Assembly: GCF_035594125.1 (NCBI RefSeq)
Contig: NC_087158.1
Span: 5,630,501-5,694,500 of the forward strand
Length of the DNA: 64,000 nucleotides
Source: Scylla paramamosain
Lineage: Eukaryota; Arthropoda; Malacostraca; Decapoda; Portunidae
Direction: 5' to 3'
Shown here piece by piece: positions 18,580 through 31,849 of the stretch. The notes under the pieces are model-generated. The model did not search any database and was not told the origin of the DNA. It saw nothing but the letters and a program-made list of their open reading frames with translations. Made by a program: the position numbers and the translations under genes. The first letter of the stretch is position 1; the number at the start of each line of letters is the position of its first letter.

Positions 18580-19300
18580 AGCGTATGAGGCACCAAAACG
18601 ATAAAAATCATAAAAATCATTCTATTTGGGAACAAAAAAAAAAAAAGTTTCCAAAAAACGTGTCTTTTCAGTGTTTTTGAACTTATAATGTACCAAAACG
18701 CTAAAATGCATGCCTTTTATAAAGAAGGAGAATAACCTCACGAAAAAAAAGTATTTTTAATATTTTTGCTAAGCTTCTTACGAAGAAAAATACAAAATTC
18801 AGGAAATCTATCCTATATGGGAAAATCAAATAACATTACAAGAGAAGTGTATTAAGACCGATTTTTTTTTTTTTTTTTGTTTCTTAGGTGCCAAAAAGCT
18901 AAAACGCATGAATAGCACTCTGTGTGAAGAAACAAATTAATATTACTAAAAACGTTTATTTTCAGTATATTTCACACTGTTAGATATCAAAACACCAATA
19001 TGCTTGCAAAGGACCATATATGTCAAAAAGAAACGACATTTCCAGAAACATGTCTTTTTAGTGTTTATAAACGTGTTAGGCACAAAACACCAAAAGTACC
19101 CTACATGGAGAAACAAAGCACTTAATGGAGAGAGATAATACCATTAACAAAAATAAGTAGTATGTTTTTTTCAGCTTATTTTGTTCAAAAGCGGAAAAAA
19201 AATGTATGTATGTGTTTTGAGCTTCTTAGCTAAAAGGCATAAATAAAACTATATATGTAGAAAAAATAAAACATTACCAAAAAGTTTATTTTGAGAATTT
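16495..19300 (+). repeat. Segmental duplication D2, copy 1 (shorter)
   Basis: Private words shared with 24,180-27,606 include GAGTGTTCTTGAGC, GGTATCATATCACTA / GTATCATATCACTA, AAAATGCCGGCAAAG, CCAAAGCATTAA, AGCATGGAAATCATCC and AGATATCAAAACACCAATATG. This copy is about 0.6 kb shorter. It lacks about 310 bp that copy 2 has just upstream of the (GT)n tract, about one monomer near 19,100, and about 90 bp near 19,205. Confidence 0.9.
18534..18576. repeat. (GT)n microsatellite, about 43 bp
   Basis: A pure TG tract followed by TTTTAGCGTATGAGGCACC. It is the shorter allele-like partner of the tract at 26,609-26,711 within duplication D2. In this copy the monomers preceding the tract are deleted up to the repeat. 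Confidence 0.97.
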
Positions 19301-22300
19301 TTCATAATGTTCGATACCAAAACACCAAAATGCATACAAAGCACTTAATATGGAAAAATGAAACTACATTAACAAAAAGTTGTTTTGACCCCCAAAACGC
19401 TAAGATAAATAGAAGGCATCCCTATATTGGATACAAAATAATATTACGAAAAATGTACCTTTTGAGTGTTTTGTGTTTTTGAGCTAACGTACCAAAACGC
19501 TAAAAATAGCTGCAAAACAAAGTTTATGGAGAAACGAGATAATATTACCAGAAAACGTTTATTTTTAATGTTTTGAGCTAATTACGTACAAAAATACCAA
19601 AATCCATGGAAAGTAGTGTAATTCAGAAAAAAAAAGATATTAAAAAAAAAACGTGTTTTATATGTTCATGAGCTTCGTAAGTAGCAAAACGCCGAATCGC
19701 GTTAAAGAGAAAAAGAATAGCTTTTTTTTTTCTAAGAACTCTGTTTTCAGTGACTTTTGCATTGTTAAGTACCAAAAAAAGCTAAATGCTTGCAAAGCAC
19801 TCTATATAGGAAAAGGAGAGAACATTACGAGAAACGTGTTTTCGACATTCTTTATGTACCAAAACTCTAAAACGAGTGAATAGCACTACATATGGAAAAA
19901 GAGAACATTTCATATAATAACGACAAAATGCATGGTAAAACCCTATTTGAGGTAATGAAAGAACATTACTAGGATAAGTATTATGAGTGCTTTAGATCGT
20001 CTTAGTTACTAAAACGATAAAACTCATGAATAATACTCTATCTCAGAAAGACAACAGCATTATCTGCTGTTTTTTACATTCTTAAATATCAAAACGCCAA
20101 GATGCATGCAAAGCACCCTAAATTATGAATTAAAATTTCATTAACATAAACATGTCTTTTGCGTGTCCTTTAAAGGCACAAGAACACTAAAAGGAATGGA
20201 AAAAAACTTAATATGGGAAAAAATACGAAAAAGTGTGTTATGAGTGTTTTTTAACTACTTACGTATCGAAACAATAAAACACTTGCAAAACAACTTTTTA
20301 TAGAGAAACTATAACAATATTAAAAAAAAAAAACGTGCATTTTCTGTGTTTTCATCTTGTTACAAAACTGCAAATATGTATTGAAAGTACATTTCATCGG
20401 AAAACGAAAGAACATTACGAGAGGCGTATATTTTTAGTGTTTTTGAAGCTTCATAGGTACCAAAAAGCTAAAACGCATGAATAACACTCTATATGGAGAA
20501 AAAGAATAGCAATACAATAAATGAAACGAGGGGAAATTTGGGAAATGAAAAGAAATTACGATCATGTTTTAGTAGTTTTTTTTTTAGTTTCTTAGATACA
20601 AAAAAGCAAAAAAAGCTTTGAATTGCACTCCATATGAAGAAACAACAATATTACCAAAAATGTGTATTTTGAGAGTTTTTTTTATACAGTTAAGTATGAA
20701 AACGCCAAAATGCATGCATTGTGCCCTAAATGGGGGAAAAAAACACCATTTAGATAAACATATTTTTTGAGTATTTTGTGCATGTTAGATAACAAAGCTT
20801 GGAAAGCACTCTATACTGGAAAACAAAACAAGTCTTTAGAAATATTTTGAGCTATATACATGCCAAAATGCAAAAACGCACGCATTTTTTTGGTAACATG
20901 TTACCAAGAGTAACATTACCAAAAACAAGTTTTTTTTTCTCTTCATTGTCTTTGAGCAAGTTACATAAACACAAAAAATGCATGTAAAGAAACCAATATG
21001 GGGAGAGAGAGAGAAAAAAAAAAAAACATTACGTGAAGCGTGTATTAAAGATATTTTTGAGCTTCTCAAGTACCGAAACGCTAAAACGCATGAAAAATTT
21101 TCTATTTGGAAAATAAATAAATAAATAAATAACAGTACCAAAAAATCGTATTTAAAGTGTATTTCACACTGTTAGGTACCAAGAAGCCAAAATGCATGTA
21201 AATCACCTTATATGGAGAAAGGAAACATTTTAAGTAACGTGATTGATGAGTGATTATGGACATGTTGGGCACCAAAACGCTAAAAAGCATTGAAAGTACC
21301 ATATGTGGAAAAACAATACATTATTACCAAACACTTATCTCTCAGTGTTTTTAATCTACTTATGTACCAAAACGCTAAAACGCAGGCAAAACACCTTTTA
21401 TGGAGAAAAGGCATAACTTTACCAAAAACGTGTATTTTCAGAGTTTTTCAGCTTACGTACAAAAATTCTAAAATGCACGGAAAGTACTATATATGGGAAA
21501 GAAAATGATATGAAGAGAAACGTGGATTATGAGAGTTATTTTCTTAGGAACCAATACGTTAAAATCCATGAATGTATCCTCTGTATGGCGAAACAAATCT
21601 TTATTACCAAAGACGTATTTTTTTTTTTTCCATTGTTAGGCACCAAATGCCAAAATGCATGCAAAGCCTCCTATGTGGGGAAAGGAAACGATATTAACAG
21701 AAACGTATCTTTTGAGAGTTTTTCAACGTGTTAGGCACAATAAATGTTAAAAAGCATAGATGTCACCTCGTTTGGAAAAATAAAACATCAGCAAAAATGT
21801 GTATTTTCACTGTTTTTGAACCATTTATATATCAAAACGCTGAAACGCATGCAAAACACCTTTTATAGAGAAACATAATACCATAACTCAAAACAAGTAT
21901 TTTGAGTCTTTTTCACTTTGTTAGGTACCAAGAAGCCAAAAAAAACATACAAAACATCTTATATTGGAAAAAAAAAAAAAAAATGAGATTTCCAGGAACA
22001 TTACTTTTGAGTGTTTATGACCGCGCTAAGAACCAAAAATACTAAAAAGCATGAAAAAAAACACCTTATAAGTATAGCAAAAACAAGTTAAACAAAAAAA
22101 AAGTCTCGTTTTGGTGTTTTCACCTACTTATCAAAACACTAAAACGTATGTAAAACGCCCTTCATGGAAAAAGTATATATCTATTAAAAACGTGCATTTG
22201 GGGTGTTTTTGAGTTTGTTAAGTAGAAAAAATATGTGGAAAGTACTGTATATGGGGAAAAGAGAAGCCATTTCGAGGAACTTGTGTTAGATAAGTTTTTG

Positions 22301-24179
22301 AGCTTCTCATGTACCAAAACGCTAAAACGCATGAGTAGCAATCTTGATGGAGAAACAAAAACACAAATAAAGGCATATTTTAAATGTATTTCACATTGTT
22401 AGTTACCGAAACGCCAATATCCATAGAAAGCATCCTAAATGGAGAGAGTTAATGAAATTTCCAGAAACGTGTCTTTCGAGTGTTTTAGAGCTTGCTAGGC
22501 ACCGAAACGTCAAAAAGCATGGAAAAAAACCCTATATGGGAAAACAAAGGAACATTACCAAAAACACTGCATGTATCTCTGTATGGAAAACAAAATAATT
22601 AACAAAAACAAGTATTTTGAGTGTTTTTGATCATGTTATATAAAGGCCAAAAAGACCAAGAAAAAGGAAACCATACATGAAACTACCGTATATGGGACAA
22701 CGAAAAGACATCAAGAGTGTTTTTGGGGTTCTTAGGTATTAAAATCATAAAACGCATCAATAGCACTCTATATGGAGAAAGAGAACATTACCAAAAACGT
22801 TCATTTTGAGTACTTTTTATATTGTTAGGTACCAAAACGACAAAATGCATGCAATATCTCCTATATAGGGAAACAAAATGACATTACCAAAACCCTGTTT
22901 TTTGAGTGTTTTTGATCTTATTTAACACTAAAACGCTAAATGAAATGGAAATCATCCTATATATGAATACAAAAATATGCTTTTTGAGTGTATTTCATAT
23001 TGTTAGGTGACATAACGCCAAAATTCATGCATAGCACCCCATATAAGGAAACAAAAATACATTACGAATAAACGAGAAATTATAAGTGTTTTTGAGCTTA
23101 ATTATCAAGACCTTGTAAATATTTATATATATAACAAACAGAAAAATATTACGAAAAAAAACTTGTATTTTGAGTGAATTTCACATTGTTAGTTACTATA
23201 TCGCTAAAATGCATGCAATTTACCCTATATTGGAGAACGGAAAGTGGTTAAGAGAGTCGTATATATTGAGTGTTTTATTTTCAGTTTCTTCGTTACTAAA
23301 AAGCTAAAAGACATGAATATATAGAGAAACATAACAATATTAACAAAAACGTGTGTTTTGAGTGTACTTTAATTGTAAGGTGCCATAACGACAAAATGCA
23401 TGCAAAGCACCCTATATGGGCAAAAAAAAAAAATTTCCATAAACGTGTCTTTTGAAATTTTATTAGCATGCTATAAACAAAAACTCTAAAAAGCATAGAA
23501 AGTACTCTATATGGTAAAAGAAAACATGACGGAAAACGTGACTTTTAAGAGTTTTTTTTTTTTTTTTTTGCAATTTAGGCACCAAAGCCCTAAAACTTAT
23601 GCAAAATGCCTTTTATGGAGTAAGACAATAATATTTTATAAAAGAAGCATTTTGAATGTTTTTTTTTAGCTTTCTTACGTACAAAACGCAATGTATGGAA
23701 AGTACCTTATACTGGAAAACGAAAGGGCATTAAGAGAAAGGTGTATGTATGACATTACGAGAAAGGTGCTGAGTGTTTTTTTATCTTAGTTACCAAAACG
23801 AAAAAAAACTCATGAATATCACTCAATATGGATAAACAGAACATTACCAAAAACGTGTATCTTAAGTGTATTTCACATTGGTTGGTAACCAAACACGAAA
23901 ATGCCTGTGAATCTGTTTCATTTGGGAAAACGAAACGAAATTACTAGAAACGTTTTTTTTTTTTTTTTAACGTGTTTGGCACTAAAACGTTAAAAAAAAA
24001 AACATTGACATCATCTTGTACGGGAATAGAAAACTACCAAAAACTTTTTTTTTGTTTTGGTGTTTTCATCTTCTACAGTACCAAAACCCTAAAATGCTTG
24101 TAAAGCACATTTTATGCAGAAACAGAATAAAAATGCCCCAATTTTTTTTTGTGTGTGTTTTTCAGCTTCTCACGTACAG

Positions 24180-26603
24180 AAACGCCATAATGAATGGAAA
24201 GTACCTATATGAGGACACAAAAAGACATTTCGAAAGCGAAGATTATGAGTGTTCTTGAGCTTTTTGTGTATCATATCACTACAATGCATGAAAAAGAATT
24301 TTATATATAGAAAAACATTACCAAAAACGTGTAATTTGAGTGTATTTTGCATTGGTAGGTACTTAAACTTGAAAATTACTCCAAACAGAAAAATAAATAA
24401 ATTAATTAATTAATAACAACCCTCTTCCAGGAGAAACACAATACCATTATCAAAAACAAGTATTTAGCGTGTATTATAGAGTCCAAAAATACCAAAATGC
24501 ATTGAGAGTATATTTCTAAACAAAAGGACTACGAGAAACATGTGATAAGAGTGTTTTTGAGTTTCTTAGGTACGAATACGCTAAAACTTATGAATAGCAT
24601 TCTGTACGGAGAACAAGAACAACATTAACAAAAAAAGTGTATTTTTAATGTGTATTACATAGGTACTATAACTTGAAAATGCCTGCAAAGCCTCTATAAA
24701 GGGAAACGAAACGAAATTACCAGAAACGTGTCTTTCATTTATTTTTTTTTCTTTGCCTCTAAGGCACTAAAACGCTAAACTGCATGGAAATCAATCTTTA
24801 TAAGAAAAAAAATAATAAAAAAATCGTCATCTGTGCGTTTTAAACTTCTTACGTAGCAAAACGCTAAAACGTATGGAAAACACCATTTATGAAAAATATA
24901 ACATTACGAAAAACAAGGTTTTTAAGCGTTTTTTGAGCTTGTTACGTAGAAAAATAACAAAATGCACACAAAGTACTCTATGAGGGGAAACGGAAAGACA
25001 TTACGAGAAACTTGTATTTTTTTTTTTCGTTCTTAGGTACCAAAAGCAACAATATAATAAGTGTTAATATCATTGCATGTGGGGAAACAGAACAACATTA
25101 ACAAAAATGTGCATTTTGAGTGTTTTTACCTAAAACGCTAAAATGCCGGCAAAGGCTTTGATACAAGGAAACGAAACGACATTACAAGAAACATATCTTT
25201 TAAATGTATTAGAATGTGTTAGGCACCAAAGCATTAAAATGCATGGAAATCATCCTCTATGGGAATACAAAACAGCAAAAACGCGTGCAATGAATGTTTT
25301 TGAACTTCTTACGTACCAAAATGTTAAAACGCATGCAAAAAAATACGCTATGTAGAAACAGAATATTACCAAAAAATAAGTATTTTAGAGTTTTTCAGCT
25401 TGTTACATAGAAAATGGAAAAATGCATGCAAAGTACCCTTAATGAGGAAAAAATACACACTACGATAATCGTGTATTATGATGGTTTTTGAGCTTCTTAT
25501 TTTCCAAAACGTTAAAACACATGAATAGCACTCTATATGGAGAAACAAAATAACCTTACCAAAAACGTGTATTTTAAGAGTATTTCACAGTAAGGTACGA
25601 AAACGAGAAATGCATGCTATGCACCCTATATGGGAAAAGAAAACGAAATTTCGAGACTCGTGTCTCTTGAGTGTTTGTGAGCGTGCTAGGCACCAAAACG
25701 CTAGTAAAAAAAAAAAAAAACGTTTAAAACATCTTATCTGGGAATAGATAACAGCATCACCAAATATGTTTCATGAGTATTTTCAACTGCATATGTACGA
25801 AAACGCTAAAATGACTGCAAAACGCTCCTTATCGATAAAAAGAATAACATTACAAAAAAAAAAACAATTTTCAGTGTTTTTTTTTCACCATGTTACGTAA
25901 AAAATCGCCAAAAATGCATGCAAGCATGAAGAGAGGAAAGGTCACTATGAGATACTTGTATTGTTTTCTTTTTTTTATGTACCTAAATAGTAAAGCGCAT
26001 GAACAACACTCTATATAGAAAAAAACAGAACATTACAAAAAAAAGGATATTTTGAGTGTATTTCTCATTATTAAGTACTGAAACCCCAAAATACATGCAA
26101 AATAACCTATATAATGGTAAAAAAAGACATATCCAGAAACTAGTCTTTTCTTTGTTTATGAGCGTTTTAGGCAAAAAGCATGAGAAGAATCATATATTAG
26201 AAAGAAAACAATATTACCAAAAACGTGCGTTTTCAGTGATTTGGAGCTACTTACGCACTAAATCGCTAAATACCATGCAAAAAAAAATTATATAGACTAA
26301 CAGTATATGTTTTACAAGAAACGTGTGTTTTTGAGCTTGTAAGGTAGAAAAATGGCAAAATGCATAAAGTATTCTATATGGAGAAACGAAAAGACATTAT
26401 GAAAATAGTGTATTATGAGAGTTTTTAAGCTTCTTCAGTACAAAATGCTAAAAGGCGTGAATGATATTCTATATCGATAAAGAGAAAAATATTACCAAAA
26501 AACGCGTAATATGATTGTTTTTTACATTATTAAGAGCCAAAATGACGAAATCAATGTAAAGCTCACAATACGGGCAAACAAAACAACATTACCAGAAACG
26601 TGT

Positions 26604-26701
<98 letters not shown>

Positions 26702-27606
26702 TGTGTGTGTTTTAGCGTATGAGGCACCAAAACGATAAAAATCAAGAAAATCACTCACACACACAAAAAAAAAATTCCAAATAACGTGTGTTTTCAGTGT
26801 TTATGAACTTATAATGTATCAAACCGCTAAAACGCATGCCTTTTATAAAGAGAACAACCTCACGAAAAACAAGTGTTTATAATGTTCTTTTTATTTGTTT
26901 TATGTTTCTTACGAAAACACAAAATTCAGGAAATCTATCCTATATGGGAAAATGAAAGGACTTTACAAGAGATGTCTATTAAGAGCGTTTTTTTTTTTAG
27001 TTTCTTAGGTGCCAAAACGCTAAAACGCATGAATAGCACTCTGTGTGAAGAAACAAATATAATATTACTAAAAACGTTCATTTTCAGTATATTTCACACG
27101 GTTAGATATCAAAACACCAATATGCTTAATAACAATAACACCATATATGTCGAAAATAAACGACATTTCCGGAAATGAGTCCTTTTAGTGTTTATAAACG
27201 TGTTAGGGATAAAACGCACGAAAAGTGCCCTATATGGGAAAACAAAGTAACTTTACCTCCCCCAAAAAACGTTTTTTTGTGTGTTTTTTATCTACTTTTA
27301 CTAAAATGATAAAACACTTGCAAAAAGCACTTAATGGAAAGAGATAATACCATTAACAAAAATAAGTAGTATGTTTTTTTTTTTCACCTTCTTTTGTACA
27401 AAAGCGGAAAAAAAATACATACAAAGTTCCCATATATGGGAAGAAGACATCACGAGAATTCTACATATTGAGCTTCTTTTTTTGTGCTTTTTGTGTTCTT
27501 TTTGTATGTGTTTTCAGCTTTTTTGGTACCAAGACGCTAAAAGGCATAAATAAAACTATATATGTAGAAAAAAAAAAAAAACATTACCAAAAAGTTTATT
27601 TTGAGT
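24180..27606 (+). repeat. Segmental duplication D2, copy 2 (longer)
   Basis: The direct copy of 16,495-19,300, offset by about 7.7 kb at its start and about 8.3 kb at its end. It keeps the monomers lost in copy 1 (about 26,290-26,600) and carries a longer (GT)n tract. Its right edge coincides with the 57 bp hairpin at 27,607, where array orientation flips. Confidence 0.9.
26609..26711. repeat. (GT)n microsatellite, about 103 bp
   Basis: A GT tract with one GTATGT interruption near 26,694. It arises at ACGTGTATTTTGTGTG, the point where monomers normally read ACGTGTATTTTGAGTG. Confidence 0.97.
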
Positions 27607-27663
27607 GTTTACGTACCAAAACTGTAAAACGCATGCAGCGTTTTAGAATTTTGGTACGTAAAC
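27607..27663. repeat. 57 bp hairpin at an A-to-B orientation switch
   Basis: Two 26 bp arms (GTTTACGTACCAAAAC... and ...TTTTGGTACGTAAAC) around a 5 bp ATGCA loop, matching at 24 of 26 positions. Left of it the array is A, right of it B. It is also the right edge of duplication D2. Confidence 0.95.
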
Positions 27664-27769
27664 TGCTGAAAACTCTGAAAAGAGACGTTTTTCGTAATGT
27701 TTTGCTTTCTCACATAGGGTGCTTTTCATGCTTTTCAGTGTTTTGGTGCTTAGTACGCTCATAAACATA

Positions 27770-29130
<1,361 letters not shown>

Positions 29131-29145
29131 TTGGTGTAAGTATCA

Positions 29146-30953
29146 TATACTCGTATAGGGGAAAAAATCAAGTTTACAAAAAAACGTACTCTTAAAGTAT
29201 TTGGTACTTACGTACCAAAACGATAAAACACAAGTAAAACACCGTTTATGGAGAAATAAAATAACATAACAAAAAAAGAAGCATTTTTGGGTGTTTTGAA
29301 CTTCCTACATAAAGGAACGCCTAAATACATGGAAATTATCCTATATGGAAAACGAAAGAGCATTACGAAAAACGTGCATTATGAGTTTTTGAGCGTCTTA
29401 GGTACCGAAATGCTAGAAGAAATGAATAGTACTCTTTATGAAAAAACCGAAGAACATTACCAAAAACGTGTAATTTTAGTGTATTTCACATTTCAAATTT
29501 CACATTTCACTTTTCACCAAAACGCCAAAGTACATGCAAACCACCCTATATGGGGAAATGGAAAGAGATTTCTATAAAAGAGTCAGTGTTTTATGATCTT
29601 TCGAGAGTCAAAAACAATTAAAAGCAAGTAAAGCACCCTATATGGGAAAAGAGAACAATATTACCAAAAACGTCTTTTTTCAGTGTTTTTGAGTTATTTA
29701 CGTACTAAAACGCTGAAATGTACCCAAAAATCTTCTAATGAACAAAGAGTATAACTTAATGAAAAACGTGTATTTTGATTGTTTTTTAGTGTTACGTATA
29801 AAAATGCCAAATGTGCATCTAAATTACCCTAGAAGAAAAGACATTATGAGAAAAGTTTATTGTGAGAGTTTTTGTACCTTTTAAGTATCAAAGTGCAAAA
29901 ACGCATAAGAAGCACTCTATATCGAAAAATAAAGCATTATCAAAAACGTGTATTTGGAGTGTTTTTTTTTAATTGGTAGGTATCATAACGTCACATTACA
30001 TATAAAGCACCTTATATGTCTTTTGAGTTTTTATAAGCATTATAGACAGCAAAAAAGTTAAAATGCATGAAAATCGCCTCATAAGGGAATACAAATTATT
30101 ATTACGAAAAACGAGTTGTTTTCCGTGTTTTTAATGTCTTTCGTACCAAAACGTTAAAACGAATACAAAACACCCTTTGTTAAGAAAAAAATACGTTATT
30201 AAAAATAAACATGTATTTAAAGTGTTTTTGAACATGTTACGTACAAAAATACGAAAAAAAAAACATGAAAAATACTCTATATAAAGAGCCAAAATGAAAT
30301 TACCAGAGACGTGAATTATAAGTATTTTGAATTTCTTAGTCACCAAAACGTTAAAACGCATGAATAGCACTTTATATGGAGGAACAGAGCAACTTTGCGA
30401 AAAACGTCTGTTTTGAGTGTATTTCATATTGTTAGGTACCAAAGCGCCAAAATGCATGCCATAAACCCTACATGAGGAAAGGAAACAAATTTTCGAAAAA
30501 CTTGCTTTTTCTTTCTTTTTTTTTTTTAGCGTATGCACAACGCATTAAAGAGAGAGAAATAAAAAAAAAACGCACGAAGAGAAAAAAAAGTGTACTGAGT
30601 GTTTTTGAGCTTCATTCGTACTAAATTGGTAAAATGCATACAAAATCACCTTCATAGATGATTAGAATATTACAAAAAAAATAAGTATTTTGAGTATTTT
30701 TAAGATTATTATTAAAAAAAAATAATGCCAAAATTACATCCAAAATACCCTATATGGGGAAACGAAAGGGAATTATTAGACACGCGTATTATGAATGTTA
30801 TTAAGCATCTTGGGTACCAAAACTCTAAAATACATGAATATGCATTTTATCTATATGGAAACCCGGACCATTACCGAAAATTTGTATTTTGATTGTTTTT
30901 CACATAGCAACCAAAACGCAAAAATTCATGCGAAGCCTTCTATGTGGGGAAAG
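29146..30953 (+). repeat. SF5-1 satellite array, A orientation
   Basis: A-orientation monomers fill this stretch. From about 29,826 onward it is the second copy of the 12.5-13.85 kb segment. Near 29,490-29,515 there is a small local triplication of a TTTCACATTT-like word. The block ends at GGGAAAGGTTTTCCC near 30,947-30,961, the same breakpoint word as at 13,669. No gene is supported. Confidence 0.85.
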
Positions 30954-31118
30954 GTTTTCCCATTCCCATAATTTTCATGCTTTTTAGCTTTATAGTGCGT
31001 AACACGCTCTAAAATACTCAAATAACACGTTTCTGGAAAATTTGTTTCCTTTCCTCATGTAGGGTTTATAATTTTTGGCGTTTTGGTACCTTACAATGTG
31101 AAATACATTACCAGAAAA
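29826..31118 (+). repeat. Segmental duplication D1, copy 2
   Basis: This is the direct-orientation copy of 12,520-13,850, about 17.3 kb downstream. It ends exactly where the 0.7 kb inverted-repeat arm begins. It lacks part of the e-type monomer near 30,015 (GCACCTTATATGTCTTTTG joint). Confidence 0.87.
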
Positions 31119-31119
31119 G
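30954..31119 (-). repeat. Short B-orientation island, second copy
   Basis: This matches the island at 13,679-13,838 (TTTTCATGCTTTTTAGC, AACACGCTCTAAAATACTC, CTTACAATGTGAAATACATTACC). In the first copy the sequence then returns to A orientation. Here it passes at 31,120 into a B-orientation segment copied from the 40 kb region. Confidence 0.83.

Positions 31120-31849
<730 letters not shown>

Larger units (their letters stand above)
13839..27635 (+). repeat. SF5-1 satellite array, A orientation, longest uniform block
   Basis: About 13.8 kb of 96 bp monomers run in one orientation, in a-b-c-d-e order with local losses. The block contains both copies of a 2.8/3.4 kb direct duplication (about 16,495-19,300 and 24,180-27,606), one copy of an inverted 1.0/1.4 kb duplication (about 13,890-14,870), and (GT)n tracts at 18,534-18,576 and 26,609-26,711. 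Stretches outside the duplications, such as 19.3-24.1 kb, are ordinary divergent satellite in which I see nothing else. No gene is supported. Confidence 0.88.

Noticed and set aside
26511..26764. Open frames rich in Cys-Val or His-Thr repeats
   Set aside because: Direct translation of the (GT)n microsatellite.
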